Assembly: GCA_958430865.1 (NCBI GenBank)
Contig: CAUDNR010004134.1
Location: forward strand, 93,076-157,075
Origin: Entrophospora sp. SA101
Lineage: Eukaryota; Glomeromycota; Glomeromycetes; Entrophosporales; Entrophosporaceae
DNA: 64,000 bases
Direction: 5' to 3'
Part shown: positions 23,546-34,291 of the stretch, one piece after another
How positions within the stretch are numbered: position 1 is the stretch's first letter
Layout: each line of letters starts with the position of its first letter
Translations under genes and position numbers: made by a program
Notes under the pieces: generated by a model
Databases searched by the model: none
Told to the model about the DNA's origin: nothing
The model's input: only the letters and a program-made list of their open reading frames with translations

Positions 23546-23744
23546 CTAGTGAAAAACATATTAAGACCAATCCAAATTGAAAAACTCTTATTTTAAGCCA
23601 ATATGATTTATTCTTGTAAAATTTCATTCTTGAAAAAGCGATAAAAGATAAAAGATAAAATCAAGGTCGAACGTATTTGAAAAAATATGGGGAAAAGGTG
23701 ATCATGCGATGTTGTATATAGATAAAAAAATATTTATATACATA

Positions 23745-23955
23745 GGCAACCCCGTTAATCCGAACCCCGTTAATCCGAAAACCCGTTAAAATGAATAATT
23801 TTTAAAACACCAAAGCCAAACATATGTAAATTACCCCGTTAATATGAATGTCACTAATAAAACTTTATAAACCGTAAAGCGAAGAAATTTTTAAGTTTTT
23901 TGAAGCCATTTATATGTAAATTGCCCCGTTAATCCGAATTTTTATAAACCGAAGT
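23745..23955. repeat. ccccgttaatccgaa repeat cluster
   Basis: The phrase ccccgttaat(c/a)(c/t)gaa occurs four times: twice in direct succession at about 23752-23780, then near 23834 and 23923. An accompanying phrase, catatgtaaatt or tatatgtaaatt, precedes the last two. This resembles the subterminal repeats of pogo/Tigger-type DNA transposons. No transposase is seen nearby. Confidence 0.45.
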
Positions 23956-24149
23956 GAAATAAAAATTGGACCAATAATAATAATATACAAGTTATACAAA
24001 TATAAAAGAGGAGAAAAAAACTACTGAAGAAGTTGGGGTATCAAAAAGAAAACATACGCCTATAACAATCTCACAAAAAATATAAATATGCATTGAAAAA
24101 AATAAAGATCAAACATAAAAAATGCATCTAAATATAATGTCATTAAATC

Positions 24150-24743
24150 TAGTGATGTTAGCCGGCTTAGCCGGCTAAGCCGACTAAGAACTTGAATAAA
24201 TTTTTTATCAAATAATTTAGTAGACAAATATCATACTTTGTATATATGAATTCACTAAAACTCGGGGTTTTTTATTATTTTACTAAACGTTGTGCGTGAA
24301 ATTTAAATTGGCCAATCAGAAATTTGTATCCAAAAATAAATAAAATCACTGCTGATGAATATGGTAAAAAATTCTAGCCAGCTAACATTTGATCAAATGA
24401 ATTATTTATTCTTATTGAAAAATTTCAATTAAAACATAATAAAAATCAATTAATATAAAATTAAAAAAATAACCAACTTATTGATCAAAAAGTTTATAAT
24501 TTTCTCTCAAAAACAGTATATTATGAAGATTATTTTGGTTCAATCTATTTCTTTTTTTTGTGAAGACGTTACCAGCTGAGGAAAACAACCTCTCAGATGG
24601 AACAGAGGTTGCTGGTATAGCTAAATAAACTCTAGCTTGAACTGCTAGATTTGGTAGGACTACTTTTTTCTGATTCCACCAAAGGAGTGGATGTCAAATA
24701 AAATTCAATTTCAGATTTTATACTTTTGGAAATGCTAATATCA
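24150..24743 (-). mobile_element. hAT transposon relic (C-terminal dimerisation domain)
   Basis: Reading leftwards, the minus strand from about 24700 to the stop at 24480-24478 gives LLWWNQKKVVLPNLAVQARV, YLAIPATSVPSERLFSSAGN and a basic tail. This is the hATC dimerisation signature of hAT transposases. The region near 24150-24187, ctagtgatgtta then gccggcttagccggctaagc, is strongly palindromic and may be the element's end. Only the C-terminal part survives; the upstream part is missing at 24744, where the Helitron-like element starts. Confidence 0.7.
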
Positions 24744-25395
24744 TCTAATCTATTATATTAAAAACGTTAGGTTCACGTGAGCGTAACGTTTAGAATGGCG
24801 CCCACGCATAAATAAACGTAACGTTTAGGCTGCCACGCATAAATAATTTTTTTGAATTGTTCAATAACGCAAACGTGTGCCACAATCTATCCGTTATTGT
24901 ATCGTTGGGTTACGTTTAGACCACCACAAGCACGCGAATAAATATGTTGTGATGCGTAACGTTTTAGACCACCACATGCAATCTATCTATTATTGTATCG
25001 TTGGGTTACGTTTAGACTACCACAAGCACGTAAATAAATATGTTGTGATGTGTAACTTTTAGACTACCGCATGTAAATGATTTTTAATTGTGATTCAATA
25101 AAAAATTCCACAATAAAATATTATATTTTTCATTAGTATTAGTTTTAGTTTTTGATTATTCTCTAACTTTGATAATGTGACATTTTGTAGTCATGAAATC
25201 AAATTTAACAAAATTATGTCAATCAAAACTGTTATTTTTTTAAATCTATACATATTTATAATAAACGCAACTATAACTTATTAATGCTATGAATTTACAG
25301 TATTAAATAATTTCGAATAAAAAAAAAAATTTACAAGATTATTTATAGTGTGCTCTAGATGTAAACTGTCAGCGAAGCTGACAGGTTACACCTAG
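24744..25395 (+). mobile_element. Probable non-autonomous Helitron
   Basis: The left end, after an A, reads tctaatctattatattaaaa (an alternative start is 24749), like known Helitron 5' ends. The right end is CTAG at 25392-25395 followed by T, and 7 bases upstream sits a hairpin, ctgtcagcgaagctgacag (25366-25384: 8-bp stem, 3-base loop). This matches the Helitron rule of 5' TC, a 3' hairpin and CTRR, inserted between A and T with no target duplication. The interior holds a 96-bp tandem repeat and no Rep/helicase gene, so it would depend on an autonomous partner. Confidence 0.65.
24883..25075. repeat. 96-bp tandem repeat, two copies, inside the Helitron-like element
   Basis: Two units start caatctat at 24883 and 24979. 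Each contains ttgtatcgttgggttacg, tttagac(c/t)accacaagcacg and atatgttgtgatg(c/t)gtaac. They differ at a handful of positions. Confidence 0.8.
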
Positions 25396-25644
25396 TAATA
25401 TATTAATAATAATAATTCTTATTAAATATATAACATTGTATTAATCTTTCAAAATGGGGTTTACTATTACTATTATTGTTACGCGTGTGATCATCAAAGC
25501 ATAACGCAGTAAGTAATAATATATTATCAATAATAATTTTTATTATATAACATTGTGATTAATATTTCTTTCTTTCAAAATGGGTTTATAGTTAAACAAT
25601 GGGTTATTTTTACACAACAATTAAAGAAAAAAAATTGTTATTAC

Positions 25645-25647
<3 letters not shown>

Positions 25648-25710
<63 letters not shown>

Positions 25711-25711
25711 G
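25648..25711. repeat. ATT microsatellite
   Basis: A pure run of about twenty ATT trinucleotides in an AT-rich intergenic stretch. The open frames across it are artefacts of the repeat. Confidence 0.95.
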
Positions 25712-25789
25712 CTATTTATAAAATTTATTTGTATTTAAAAAAATAAATAAAAATGTCTATTTAATTTAAATAAACAATATATTTTCTAG

Positions 25790-26080
25790 TAATTTTAATA
25801 ATAAATCAAGTATAAATCAAGTATATTTTAAGTGTAATTTAAGTATAATTTAAGTATAGTTCAGTAGAAAATAAATGGAAAATAAGTAGAAAAACATGCT
25901 TAAATTTGCAAGAAACGAGAGTGTTTCCCCATAATAGTCAAAATGTGCTTAAATTACACTTGAAATGTGCTTAAAATATGCTTATTTCATGCTCAAACAT
26001 TAATTAATTTCTACTTAAATTAAGTGTGTTTTGAGCATGAAATAAGTATGTTTTAAGTATGCAAATTTTGCATAGGGCTC
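25790..26080. repeat. aagtat/taagca-rich inverted-repeat tract (MITE-like)
   Basis: Many variants of aagtatattttaagtg and its inverse occur here. A larger inverted match is ttatttcatgctcaaaca near 25983 against tgttttgagcatgaaataag near 26027. A similar tract lies at 1430-1670 and in the other two block copies. It probably folds into a long hairpin. Confidence 0.5.
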
Positions 26081-26083
26081 TAT

Positions 26084-26304
26084 GTGTAAATATTATTGTA
26101 TAAATATTATTTAATTAAAAGAATTATTGTTATATTAATTATTTATTTATATGATTAGATATTGGAAAATGTTACATTTAGAAATCAAAGGGGCTCCAAC
26201 TCTTTTTATAAGAAAATATTAACTAGTAACCATCAAGATTGTAATTTACATTTGCCACTTGCCACTAATCATACTTAACATTAAATTAATGCTAATGTTG
26301 GCCA
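26084..26304 (+). repeat. Left member of direct repeats flanking the F-box pair
   Basis: About 220 bp, from gtgtaaatattatt to aatgctaatgttggcca, matches 30320-30546 in the same orientation with scattered mismatches and small indels. The two lie outside the F-box genes, one on each side. Confidence 0.8.
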
Positions 26305-26586
26305 ACTGTTCAATTGATGTTTGCCATCAATAACAATAAATCATAAATGACCATCAAATGTAATATTACACAATATAATATATATAGCATGAATAATAAT
26401 ATATTTATTATGTTACAATAAAGAATGACAAATACATAAATAATAATAAAATTATGTAAGATTGAAATCCTCCAGGCTATTCTCTATTGATAACATTTAT
26501 AATAATAAAATGATTTTAAATATTTTTAATTTTTAAAAACCTTAAATCGTTATATTCATTTTCCAGCAAATTTTCATACTTATTTA

Positions 26587-27855
26587 TTAAATCTCCATTA
26601 TTAAAGGTTTGAGTCCTCTCCAATTCTTCATTAGAATATCCAAAGAATGGCGGCTAACATTATAAACATTACAAGTGATAGCTAATGACTTTAAGTTTAC
26701 TGGTAGTGTTTCATTTAATACTGTCAATATTTTATCAAAATCTAATATACCTTCAGGAAAATTATTAAATCTAATACTTTTTAATTTAATACAATTATTA
26801 AGTACTTCCATTAATTTCTGGTCTAATCCATCTTCATATAATATAGATAAATCTTCTAAATTTTTACAATATTGTGCAATTGATTGAAATAATTTTTCCA
26901 ATCCATCTGTACAACCATCAACAATCAGCCTTTTAAGATTTTTTCCATTGATATTAATAAAATCAGACAAGTCTGACATATATGGTTGAGAAATATATAA
27001 CCTTACAGATTCAATGTTTGGCAGTGAAGTATTTTTCAAATTTATCATTTTGCTATTATGACAATTTGATAATACTAAAGTTTTTAAATTTTTAAAAGTT
27101 GGTAATAATAAATCCTTAAAATGATCTCCGTTGCCATAAAATTTATAAGAAATTATTGATTGTGAATGTGTTAATATTGCTTTCCTTAATTCATCTGGTA
27201 ACATTGATGATTCAATAAATAATATTAAATATTTAATTTGCTCTTGTGCTTTAATTAGCTGTGCTAAACTATACATATTTTTGTCATTACTACCACATTT
27301 TATTGCTAATGATTGAATATTTTTACAAATATTTGCTAATTTGTAAAAAAATTTACCACTATCAAAACTACTGCAACTTATTTCACAAAGATTCTGAAAA
27401 CAATTATCTAATCTATGATGATTAATTAATAAATCATAATCTATATAACCAGTAGTACTAAGCTTTCTAATACCTGCTGAATGATCTAAAATAAAATTTG
27501 CTAATTTATTCTGTAAATTTAATTCTTTACTTTTTACCAGGTATTGAAAATCATAGCAATCACAAAGCATAGTGCAAAATCTGGCATAATTGTATAATGG
27601 TAATTTCTCCAATAGTTCAAATGTTAATTCAATGCAATTTCTATTTAAGAAATCTTTATCTTCTTCTAATATACAATTAATTAATATTTTGGTGCTGTCT
27701 TTATGAGCAAATGGATTCTTCCATAAAGTTGGGATATTTATATTGTGCCATTGTTTGTTGACAAGGATACAAGAATATAATGTTTGGTAATCATCTTCAT
27801 TGTATTTGAATATTTCAGTCAGAAGTTCAAGTGGCAAACTAATTATTTCATGCAT
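26587..27855 (-). CDS. F-box protein with leucine-rich-repeat-like region (paralogue 1)
   Basis: An intronless frame of 422 residues. Residues about 5-50 form an F-box (LPLELLTEIFKYNEDD, LYSCILVNKQWH, then PTLWKNPF), which binds Skp1 in SCF ubiquitin ligases. The rest has irregular leucine-rich repeats (NLKTLVLSNC, NLKRLIVDGC, NLEDLSILYE, KLKSIRFNN) that would present a substrate. It is closely similar to the gene at 28752-30143 along its full length, so the pair arose by tandem duplication. Large F-box families of this type are common in Rhizophagus. The substrate is unknown. Confidence 0.88.
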   Translation of the reverse strand: MHEIISLPLELLTEIFKYNEDDYQTLYSCILVNKQWHNINIPTLWKNPFAHKDSTKILINCILEEDKDFLNRNCIELTFELLEKLPLYNYARFCTMLCDCYDFQYLVKSKELNLQNKLANFILDHSAGIRKLSTTGYIDYDLLINHHRLDNCFQNLCEISCSSFDSGKFFYKLANICKNIQSLAIKCGSNDKNMYSLAQLIKAQEQIKYLILFIESSMLPDELRKAILTHSQSIISYKFYGNGDHFKDLLLPTFKNLKTLVLSNCHNSKMINLKNTSLPNIESVRLYISQPYMSDLSDFININGKNLKRLIVDGCTDGLEKLFQSIAQYCKNLEDLSILYEDGLDQKLMEVLNNCIKLKSIRFNNFPEGILDFDKILTVLNETLPVNLKSLAITCNVYNVSRHSLDILMKNWRGLKPLIMEI

Positions 27856-28164
27856 TTTTTTTAAGAATAATTTGTTTGATGAAAAAAAATTTTTTATATA
27901 AAATTATAATGGCAAATACAACGCCCAAACCAAAAGATTTACCATGCTTATTTGAAATTCTTGTGAAACTAAGGAGAAACTGAAATGGAAACTGAAAGAA
28001 CATAACTTTTGGCTACTTTCCTGAATTATTTTCATTACTTAATTGCTAATAATTATTTTATTTGAGCATTTAAAAAAGATAGATAATTCAAGTTCATCTA
28101 TCTTAGAAGAAAGTGAATGAAAAAGGCCTATTGAAGCTCTCATTTATGAAATTTTGAAAGATTA

Positions 28165-28375
28165 AATTCATCCAATAATTATAGACATAAGAAAATTCAT
28201 ATATATATTCATCTATTAATTCCATTTATTATGAACATAAAGATATTCAAATTTATTATATATGTATATCCATTAATTATAGATGTAAGAAAGTTCAAAT
28301 TTATTTTACTTTCTCAATATACTCCATCCATTAATTCCATTTATTATGGATGTAAGAAAATTCAAAATTAGAATA
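28165..28375. repeat. Degenerate tandem repeat between the F-box genes
   Basis: Units of about 60-70 bp share the phrase (c/t)attaattccatttattatg or attaattatagatgtaag followed by aaa(g/a)ttcaaa. Three to four degraded units are visible. There is no coding capacity. Confidence 0.5.
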
Positions 28376-28751
28376 TGTTTCAAATATTTTTAAATATTCC
28401 TTTATAAAAATCTTTATTATATATTTATAAATGCAAAAATAAAATAAAAACAAAGTATAAATGCTTGAATATATTTATAATAATAATAATAATAATAACA
28501 GTAAGAGGCATGGTGATAAGTCACTTCAACCACAAGGAATCTAATTTAAATAGACAAAATATAAAAATATCATTAATAAAAAAACAATAAATCAAATAGT
28601 TGTTACTAATAATTGAGGAAGATTTGTAAAATTCAATAATCTACTTGTATAAACAGGATTTAGATGAATAGTTGCTATAATTGTTGAAAAATTTAAAAGG
28701 TTTTTATTTGCTTTCTCAATATTTTCCTGATTTTTTCTAATTCATCAAGAA

Positions 28752-30143
28752 TCAATCAAACAAACCATAACATTTATTTTCTATTATTGTTAAAAACCCT
28801 AAATCTTGATATTTTTCTAATATTTTTCTTTCATCACTTTCTAGCATATTTTCATACTTATACTTGTCAACTCCTACTACTAAAGGTTTGGGTCCTTTCC
28901 AATTATTCATTAGAATGTCCAAAGAATGGTCACTGACATTATAAACATTACAAGTAAAAGTTATTGACTTTAAGTTTTCTGGTAATGTTTCATTTAATAC
29001 TGTCAATATTTTATCACAATCTATTTCAGCACTAAAATAATTATTAAATACAATACTTTTTAATTTAGTACAATTATTAAGCACTTCCATTAATTCCTGG
29101 TCTAATTCATCCTCATATAATATAGATAAATCTTCTAAATTTTTACAATATTGTGCAATTGATTGAAATATCTTTCTCAAGAATTCATCATTCTCACCCC
29201 AAACATTTAGATTTTTAAGATTTTTTCCATTGATATTAATAAAATCAGTCAAGTCTGATGTAAATGGTTGATAAGAAATATATAATTCCACAGATTCAAT
29301 ATTTGGCAGTGAAATATTTTTCAAATTTATCATTTTGCTATTGGCATGAATTATTAATTCTAAAGTCTTTAAATTTTTAAAAGTTGGCAATAAGAAACTA
29401 TTAAAATTATCCTCATTGCCATGAGATCTATAAAAAATTATTGATTGTGAATGTGTTAATATTGCTTTTTTTAATTCATCTGGTAACATTGTTGATGTAA
29501 TAGTTAAATATTTAATTTGCTTTTGTGCTTTAATTAGCTGTGCTAAATTATATATATTTTTGTTATAACTATCACAACATACTGTTAATGATTGAATATT
29601 TTTACAAATATTTGCTAATTTGTAAAAAAATTCACCACTATCAAAACTCTTACAATCTATTTCATAAAGATTCTGAAAACAATTATCAAATCTATGATGA
29701 TTAATTAATAAATTATGACCTATATAAAAAAAATCAAACTTTCTAATACCTGCTGAGTGATCTAAAATAAAGTTTCCTAATTTATTTTGTAAAATTTGAT
29801 ATAAATCTAAATCTTTACTTTTTATCAGGCATTGAAAAATACAATGTTTGGAAAATATAGTACAAAATCTGGCATAATTGTATAATAGTGGTTTCTCCAA
29901 TAGTTCAAATGTTAATTCAATGCAATTTCTAGTTAAGAAATCCTTGTCTTCTTCTAATATACAATTAATTAATATTTTGATGCTGTCATCACAAACCAAT
30001 GGATTCTTCCATAAAGTTGGAATATTTATATTGTGCCATTGTTTGTTGACAAGAATACAAGAATACAATTCTTGGTAATCATCTTCAATATATTTGAATA
30101 TTTCAGTCAGAAGTTCATGTGGCAAACTATTTATTTCAATCAT
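28752..30143 (-). CDS. F-box protein with leucine-rich-repeat-like region (paralogue 2)
   Basis: An intronless frame of 463 residues from MIEINSLPHELL. An in-frame Met at 30227 would add 28 residues, but the paralogue starts at the equivalent of 30143, so I chose that. The F-box is at about 5-50 (LLTEIFKYIEDDYQELYSC) and LRR-like repeats follow (NLKTLELI, NLEDLSILYEDELDQELMEV). It is about 40 residues longer at the C-terminus than paralogue 1, whose matching sequence downstream of its stop is still partly recognisable. It is presumed to be an SCF substrate receptor with unknown target. Confidence 0.88.
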   Translation of the reverse strand: MIEINSLPHELLTEIFKYIEDDYQELYSCILVNKQWHNINIPTLWKNPLVCDDSIKILINCILEEDKDFLTRNCIELTFELLEKPLLYNYARFCTIFSKHCIFQCLIKSKDLDLYQILQNKLGNFILDHSAGIRKFDFFYIGHNLLINHHRFDNCFQNLYEIDCKSFDSGEFFYKLANICKNIQSLTVCCDSYNKNIYNLAQLIKAQKQIKYLTITSTMLPDELKKAILTHSQSIIFYRSHGNEDNFNSFLLPTFKNLKTLELIIHANSKMINLKNISLPNIESVELYISYQPFTSDLTDFININGKNLKNLNVWGENDEFLRKIFQSIAQYCKNLEDLSILYEDELDQELMEVLNNCTKLKSIVFNNYFSAEIDCDKILTVLNETLPENLKSITFTCNVYNVSDHSLDILMNNWKGPKPLVVGVDKYKYENMLESDERKILEKYQDLGFLTIIENKCYGLFD

Positions 30144-30319
30144 TTTTTTTAAGAATAATTTGTTTGTTGCACAATATAAATGAAAAAAAAATTTATTTAA
30201 ATTAAAATAATTTATTTTGGAGAACAAGGGCAGCTTTATTGTACCAGCAATTGATGGCCAAGTAATTAATAGTTTATATGTGAGGAATTAAAATGGTAAT
30301 ATGTAGTAAATATATATAA

Positions 30320-30546
30320 GTGTAAATATTATTATATGAACATTATTTAATTAAAAGAATTATTGTTGTATTTAGTTGAGGTAATTATTCATTTATATGA
30401 TTAGATATTACATTCAGAAATCAAAAAGGCTCCAGCTCTTTTTATAAGAAAATATTAATTAATAACCATCAAGATTGTAATTTACATTTGCTACCTCCTG
30501 CCACTATGTAATCATATTTAACATTAAATTAATGCTAATGTTGGCT
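30320..30546 (+). repeat. Right member of direct repeats flanking the F-box pair
   Basis: About 227 bp, similar to 26084-26304 and in the same orientation. It includes gctccagctctttttataag, matching gctccaactctttttataag in the left copy. The pair brackets a segment of about 4 kb that holds both F-box genes. Confidence 0.8.
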
Positions 30547-30866
30547 AATTTTTCTTTACCTATACTTTTAAATTTGCACAAAACTTAGGAGGTTTTTAGA
30601 CTGAGTCAACCATATAATTCTATTTTTACTGATAATTAACACTCTTTCCAATGCACATGTTGAAAGAATATTTTCACAAATCTGATAAAAAGTAAATTGA
30701 GAAACAGATACATTGAATAGTCATTGTAAAATATTAAAAAAATGGTGATGATCAACAAAATGTGCGCATTTTTTATGTAACGCAGGCGCCCGCACTCAAA
30801 TTTCCTACTCATTAATATTAATAATGCTAAATGATGACGACGGAAAAACTGCGATATTGAGAAATT

Positions 30867-33260
30867 ATGAATGAAGAAGTTTTTGAAGATTTAATTGCTG
30901 ATATGGATTCAGTTAACCTCAACAATAAATCATCATCGAAATCAGAACAAAATTCAAATTTAGTTGATATCACGAAAATTAAAATTGAACAAACTACAAC
31001 TACGCAAATCACACCTAAAACATCTACAAAAACACCAACACAAAAGGGTAATAAACGTATAGACATTATTGAAGAATACAATAAACGTAATGCTGAAAAA
31101 GAATCTTTAAATTTAGTTATTATTGGTAAGTTCCTTAACAAACATTTCGTTTTATTAAATGCCCATATTTACGTTAATGTTTATTTATATATATACATTT
31201 TATGTACTTCTTTAGGTCATGTTGACGCAGGAAAAAGTACTTTGATGGGTCATTTACTTTATCTTCTTGGTGAAGTAAATGATAAAACAATGAAAAAATA
31301 TGAAAGAGAATCATCAAAGATAGGAAAATCATCTTTTGCCTATGCGTGGGTTCTTGATGAGACTGAAGAAGAAAGAAATAGGTTAGATATATCTTTCTTT
31401 CTTAATATATCTCTTTTTACATATCTCTCTGTGCATAAATATTTAATAAATTTTATTATGTTATTTTTAGGGGTATCACCATTGATATTGCAATGACAAA
31501 GTTTGAAACTAAAAATAAACGATTTACTTTATTAGATGCACCTGGACATCGTGATTTCATTCCTAATATGATTTCCGGAGCAGCACAGGTATTATATTAT
31601 TCCCAAACGCTTAATTTTTTCCAGTATATTTAATTTAATTTGTAATAATAATAATTATTATCAGGCAGATGCAGCAATACTTGTAATAGATGCTACAGTA
31701 GGTGAATTTGAAGCAGGATTTGATGCCAATGGACAAACAAAGGAACATGCATTGCTTGCTAGAAGTTTAGGCGTACAACAATTAGTTGTAGCAATTAATA
31801 AATTAGATAATGTAATTAATTATATGTGTTTAATTTTCTATTAATTGATTTATAAATCAAAAAATCAATTGATCAATCAACCCATTAATTAAATTACTGC
31901 AATTATTCTAATCATTGTACAGGTAGAATGGTCAAAAGATAGATTTGATATAATTGTTTCGAAATTAAGTCAATTCTTATTATCACAAGTTGGATTTAAG
32001 AAAAAGGGTGTTTTCTATATTCCTTGTAGTGGATTAACAGGAGATAACTTATTAAAAAAAACAGATAAATTATTAGATTGGTATAGTGGACCTACCTTGA
32101 TCGAACAAATTGGTTTGTAAAAAAAAATTTTTTAAACCACCATTATTATTAAGTTTTTTTTTTTCAAGGAATATTTTTCTTGCTAAAATCTTTTGATTTT
32201 TTTCTTTAATTACAGACAAGTTCGAACCACCAGTAAGACTTATAGAAAAACCATTCCGTCTTTCTATAACAGATTTTTTCAAAGGTGGTTCTGGAAGTTT
32301 AAGTGGTATTACAGTGGCAGGAAGAATAGAAACTGGTAGTTTACAAATTGGCGACGAATTAATTATTATTCCTGGCAAAGGACATGCAACAGTAAAAGGT
32401 AATAAATAGAAAAATATGTTAATTAATTTAATAATATATTTATAATCAATTATATATTTTTTAAAAAAAAAAAAGCAATACAAGTTTTGAATGAATCATT
32501 CAAATGGGCAGTTGCCGGTGATTCTGTTTTAGTTTCTTTGACAGGAATAGACATGATTCAACTTAAGTATGTATGTTAATTATATAATATACTTTTTGAT
32601 TAATGTATGTAATGTATGTATGTATATATATATATATATATATGTTAGATAATAGCGTTGAAATTAAAGTTTGTATTTTTTTGTTTGTTTAATTATAAAT
32701 AGAGTAGGTTCGATACTGTGCCCAATATCAAATCCTGTTCCTTTATCATCACAGCTTTTGGTAAGAATTGTTGTATTTGAAGTAAAAATCCCTATTACTA
32801 GAGGTTATAATGTAAGTTACCATTTAATATTTTACTTGGATGTTTCATTTGTTCATTATTTTTTATATATTATTTTTGTTTCATAATATAATAAGGTAAT
32901 TCTTCATCGACAAAGTTTAAATGAACCAGCTATTATAACAAGACTTAAATCAATTATTGATAAAACAACTGGAGAGCAAATTAAAAAAAATCCAAGGTAA
33001 ATAAATTAATATAATAATAGTACTAATAGTATAATAATAATAATAATCAGAATTATTCCCAATTCTCTAAAATAAAAAGACATATTCCAAAATCAACAGC
33101 TGCTATTGTTGAAATACAACTTCCTAACAGACCGATACCTATAGAGACATTTAAAGATAATAAAGAACTTGGAAGAATAATGATAAGAAAAGGTGGAGAA
33201 ACCATTGCTGCTGGAATTGTTACAGAAGTTAGTAGTAGTAATAATAATAATAATATTTGA
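30867..33260 (+). CDS. HBS1: Hbs1-type translational GTPase (ribosome rescue)
   Basis: Ten exons (30867-31125, 31216-31381, 31471-31588, 31665-31811, 31923-32112, 32216-32398, 32476-32566, 32703-32811, 32896-32996, 33080-33260) join in frame to about 514 residues. A short acidic N-terminus is followed by a GTPase domain: GHVDAGKST at 87-95, [16 protein letters not shown]. Beta-barrel domains II and III follow ([34 protein letters not shown]). The close homologue eRF3 has a different N-terminus; the short N-terminal region and the [16 protein letters not shown] link favour Hbs1. Hbs1 delivers Pelota/Dom34 to stalled ribosomes for no-go and non-stop decay. The last residues are poly-Asn encoded by an AAT repeat, and the true end could vary. 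Confidence 0.92.
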
Positions 33261-34231
33261 TTTTATTGTTAACATTAATATTAAATTAAATTTTTCTTAG
33301 ATTTTATAACTGGTCCCTGAATTTATTTCTTAAACTATAGATAATGAATTTTGGAATTTTTTTTTATTGTAGAATCTTTTTTAGTATTTTCATTTAACAA
33401 TAAAATTGATATTTTTTCTGGTGTTTTTGAATTTCTGGTGACTTCTAATATTTAAAGTGACTTTTATATGTATATTTGACAAGATTAAAACTTTGATATT
33501 ATTTTGGCAATAATAATAAAAGGAATTGGTACTTTTCTATTGTTTCTCATATATTAAGTAATTAAAAAGATGTGCCGCAAGTGATTTCGTTAATTACATG
33601 CATCAATCCATGTTAAAGTTTTAAAAAATAATAGGACAAGATTATCATAGATTATGTAAAGTTGTATGAATTTTGTCTGCAAATTAATTTCATCAAGATT
33701 ATTATTTTTCTAGAAAATTTTTATTTACTAGATAAAGTAAAATATAAGACCAAGTCAAAATTTCATCACATTCAGAGTCGGCATACCAAGGCCAGTCTCT
33801 TAACATGTAATACAATTATAGATAAAATGATTTTAAGGTTCACATTATTGTATATATAAAAATAAAGATAGATTCTTATCTTTACTAAATCTTGGATGTA
33901 GGATTAACGGGTCTAAACATTCAATAAAAATACCAAATTCCAACTAATTTGAGATCCTTTATTGATAATATTAAAGAAAAGGTCACATCAAACAATTAAT
34001 ATTAATTATTATATTTATTTCAAAAATAGATACAGTATGGTATTGTTTATTATTTTAATCAACTCCAGGCAGGTTTTGAATAAGAATCCATTCATACATA
34101 GAATTTAAATCTTCCTTTTCTTTATGCCCAAATATCTTTCGATTTGTCACTATATCCTTTTCTTCGCTATTGTGTTCCAAGTTTTCTATTTTTGATCGGT
34201 TGAGTTTTATCATCTCGTCCCTTCAAATATC
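33261..34231. other. No gene seen
   Basis: An AT-rich stretch downstream of HBS1 with no recognisable coding sequence. Confidence 0.5.
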
Positions 34232-34270
34232 AAAAAGTCACCTGATTGAGTCAAGTGATCAACCCATTTC
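34232..34270 (+). repeat. Dispersed 39-bp repeat, copy B
   Basis: It matches 11861-11899 with two mismatches. It ends 21 bp before the first recognisable exon of the SGF29-like relic (34292), so an insertion here may have removed the 5' half of that gene. Confidence 0.75.
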
Positions 34271-34291
34271 GTATTTTATAAATTATTTTAG

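Noticed and set aside
23745..23955. CRISPR-like array from the ccccgttaatccgaa repeats
   Set aside because: Spacing is irregular, units are degenerate, and the genome is eukaryotic; a transposon subterminal repeat is more likely.
25555..25746. Open frame with a long Ile run
   Set aside because: It is produced by the ATT microsatellite.
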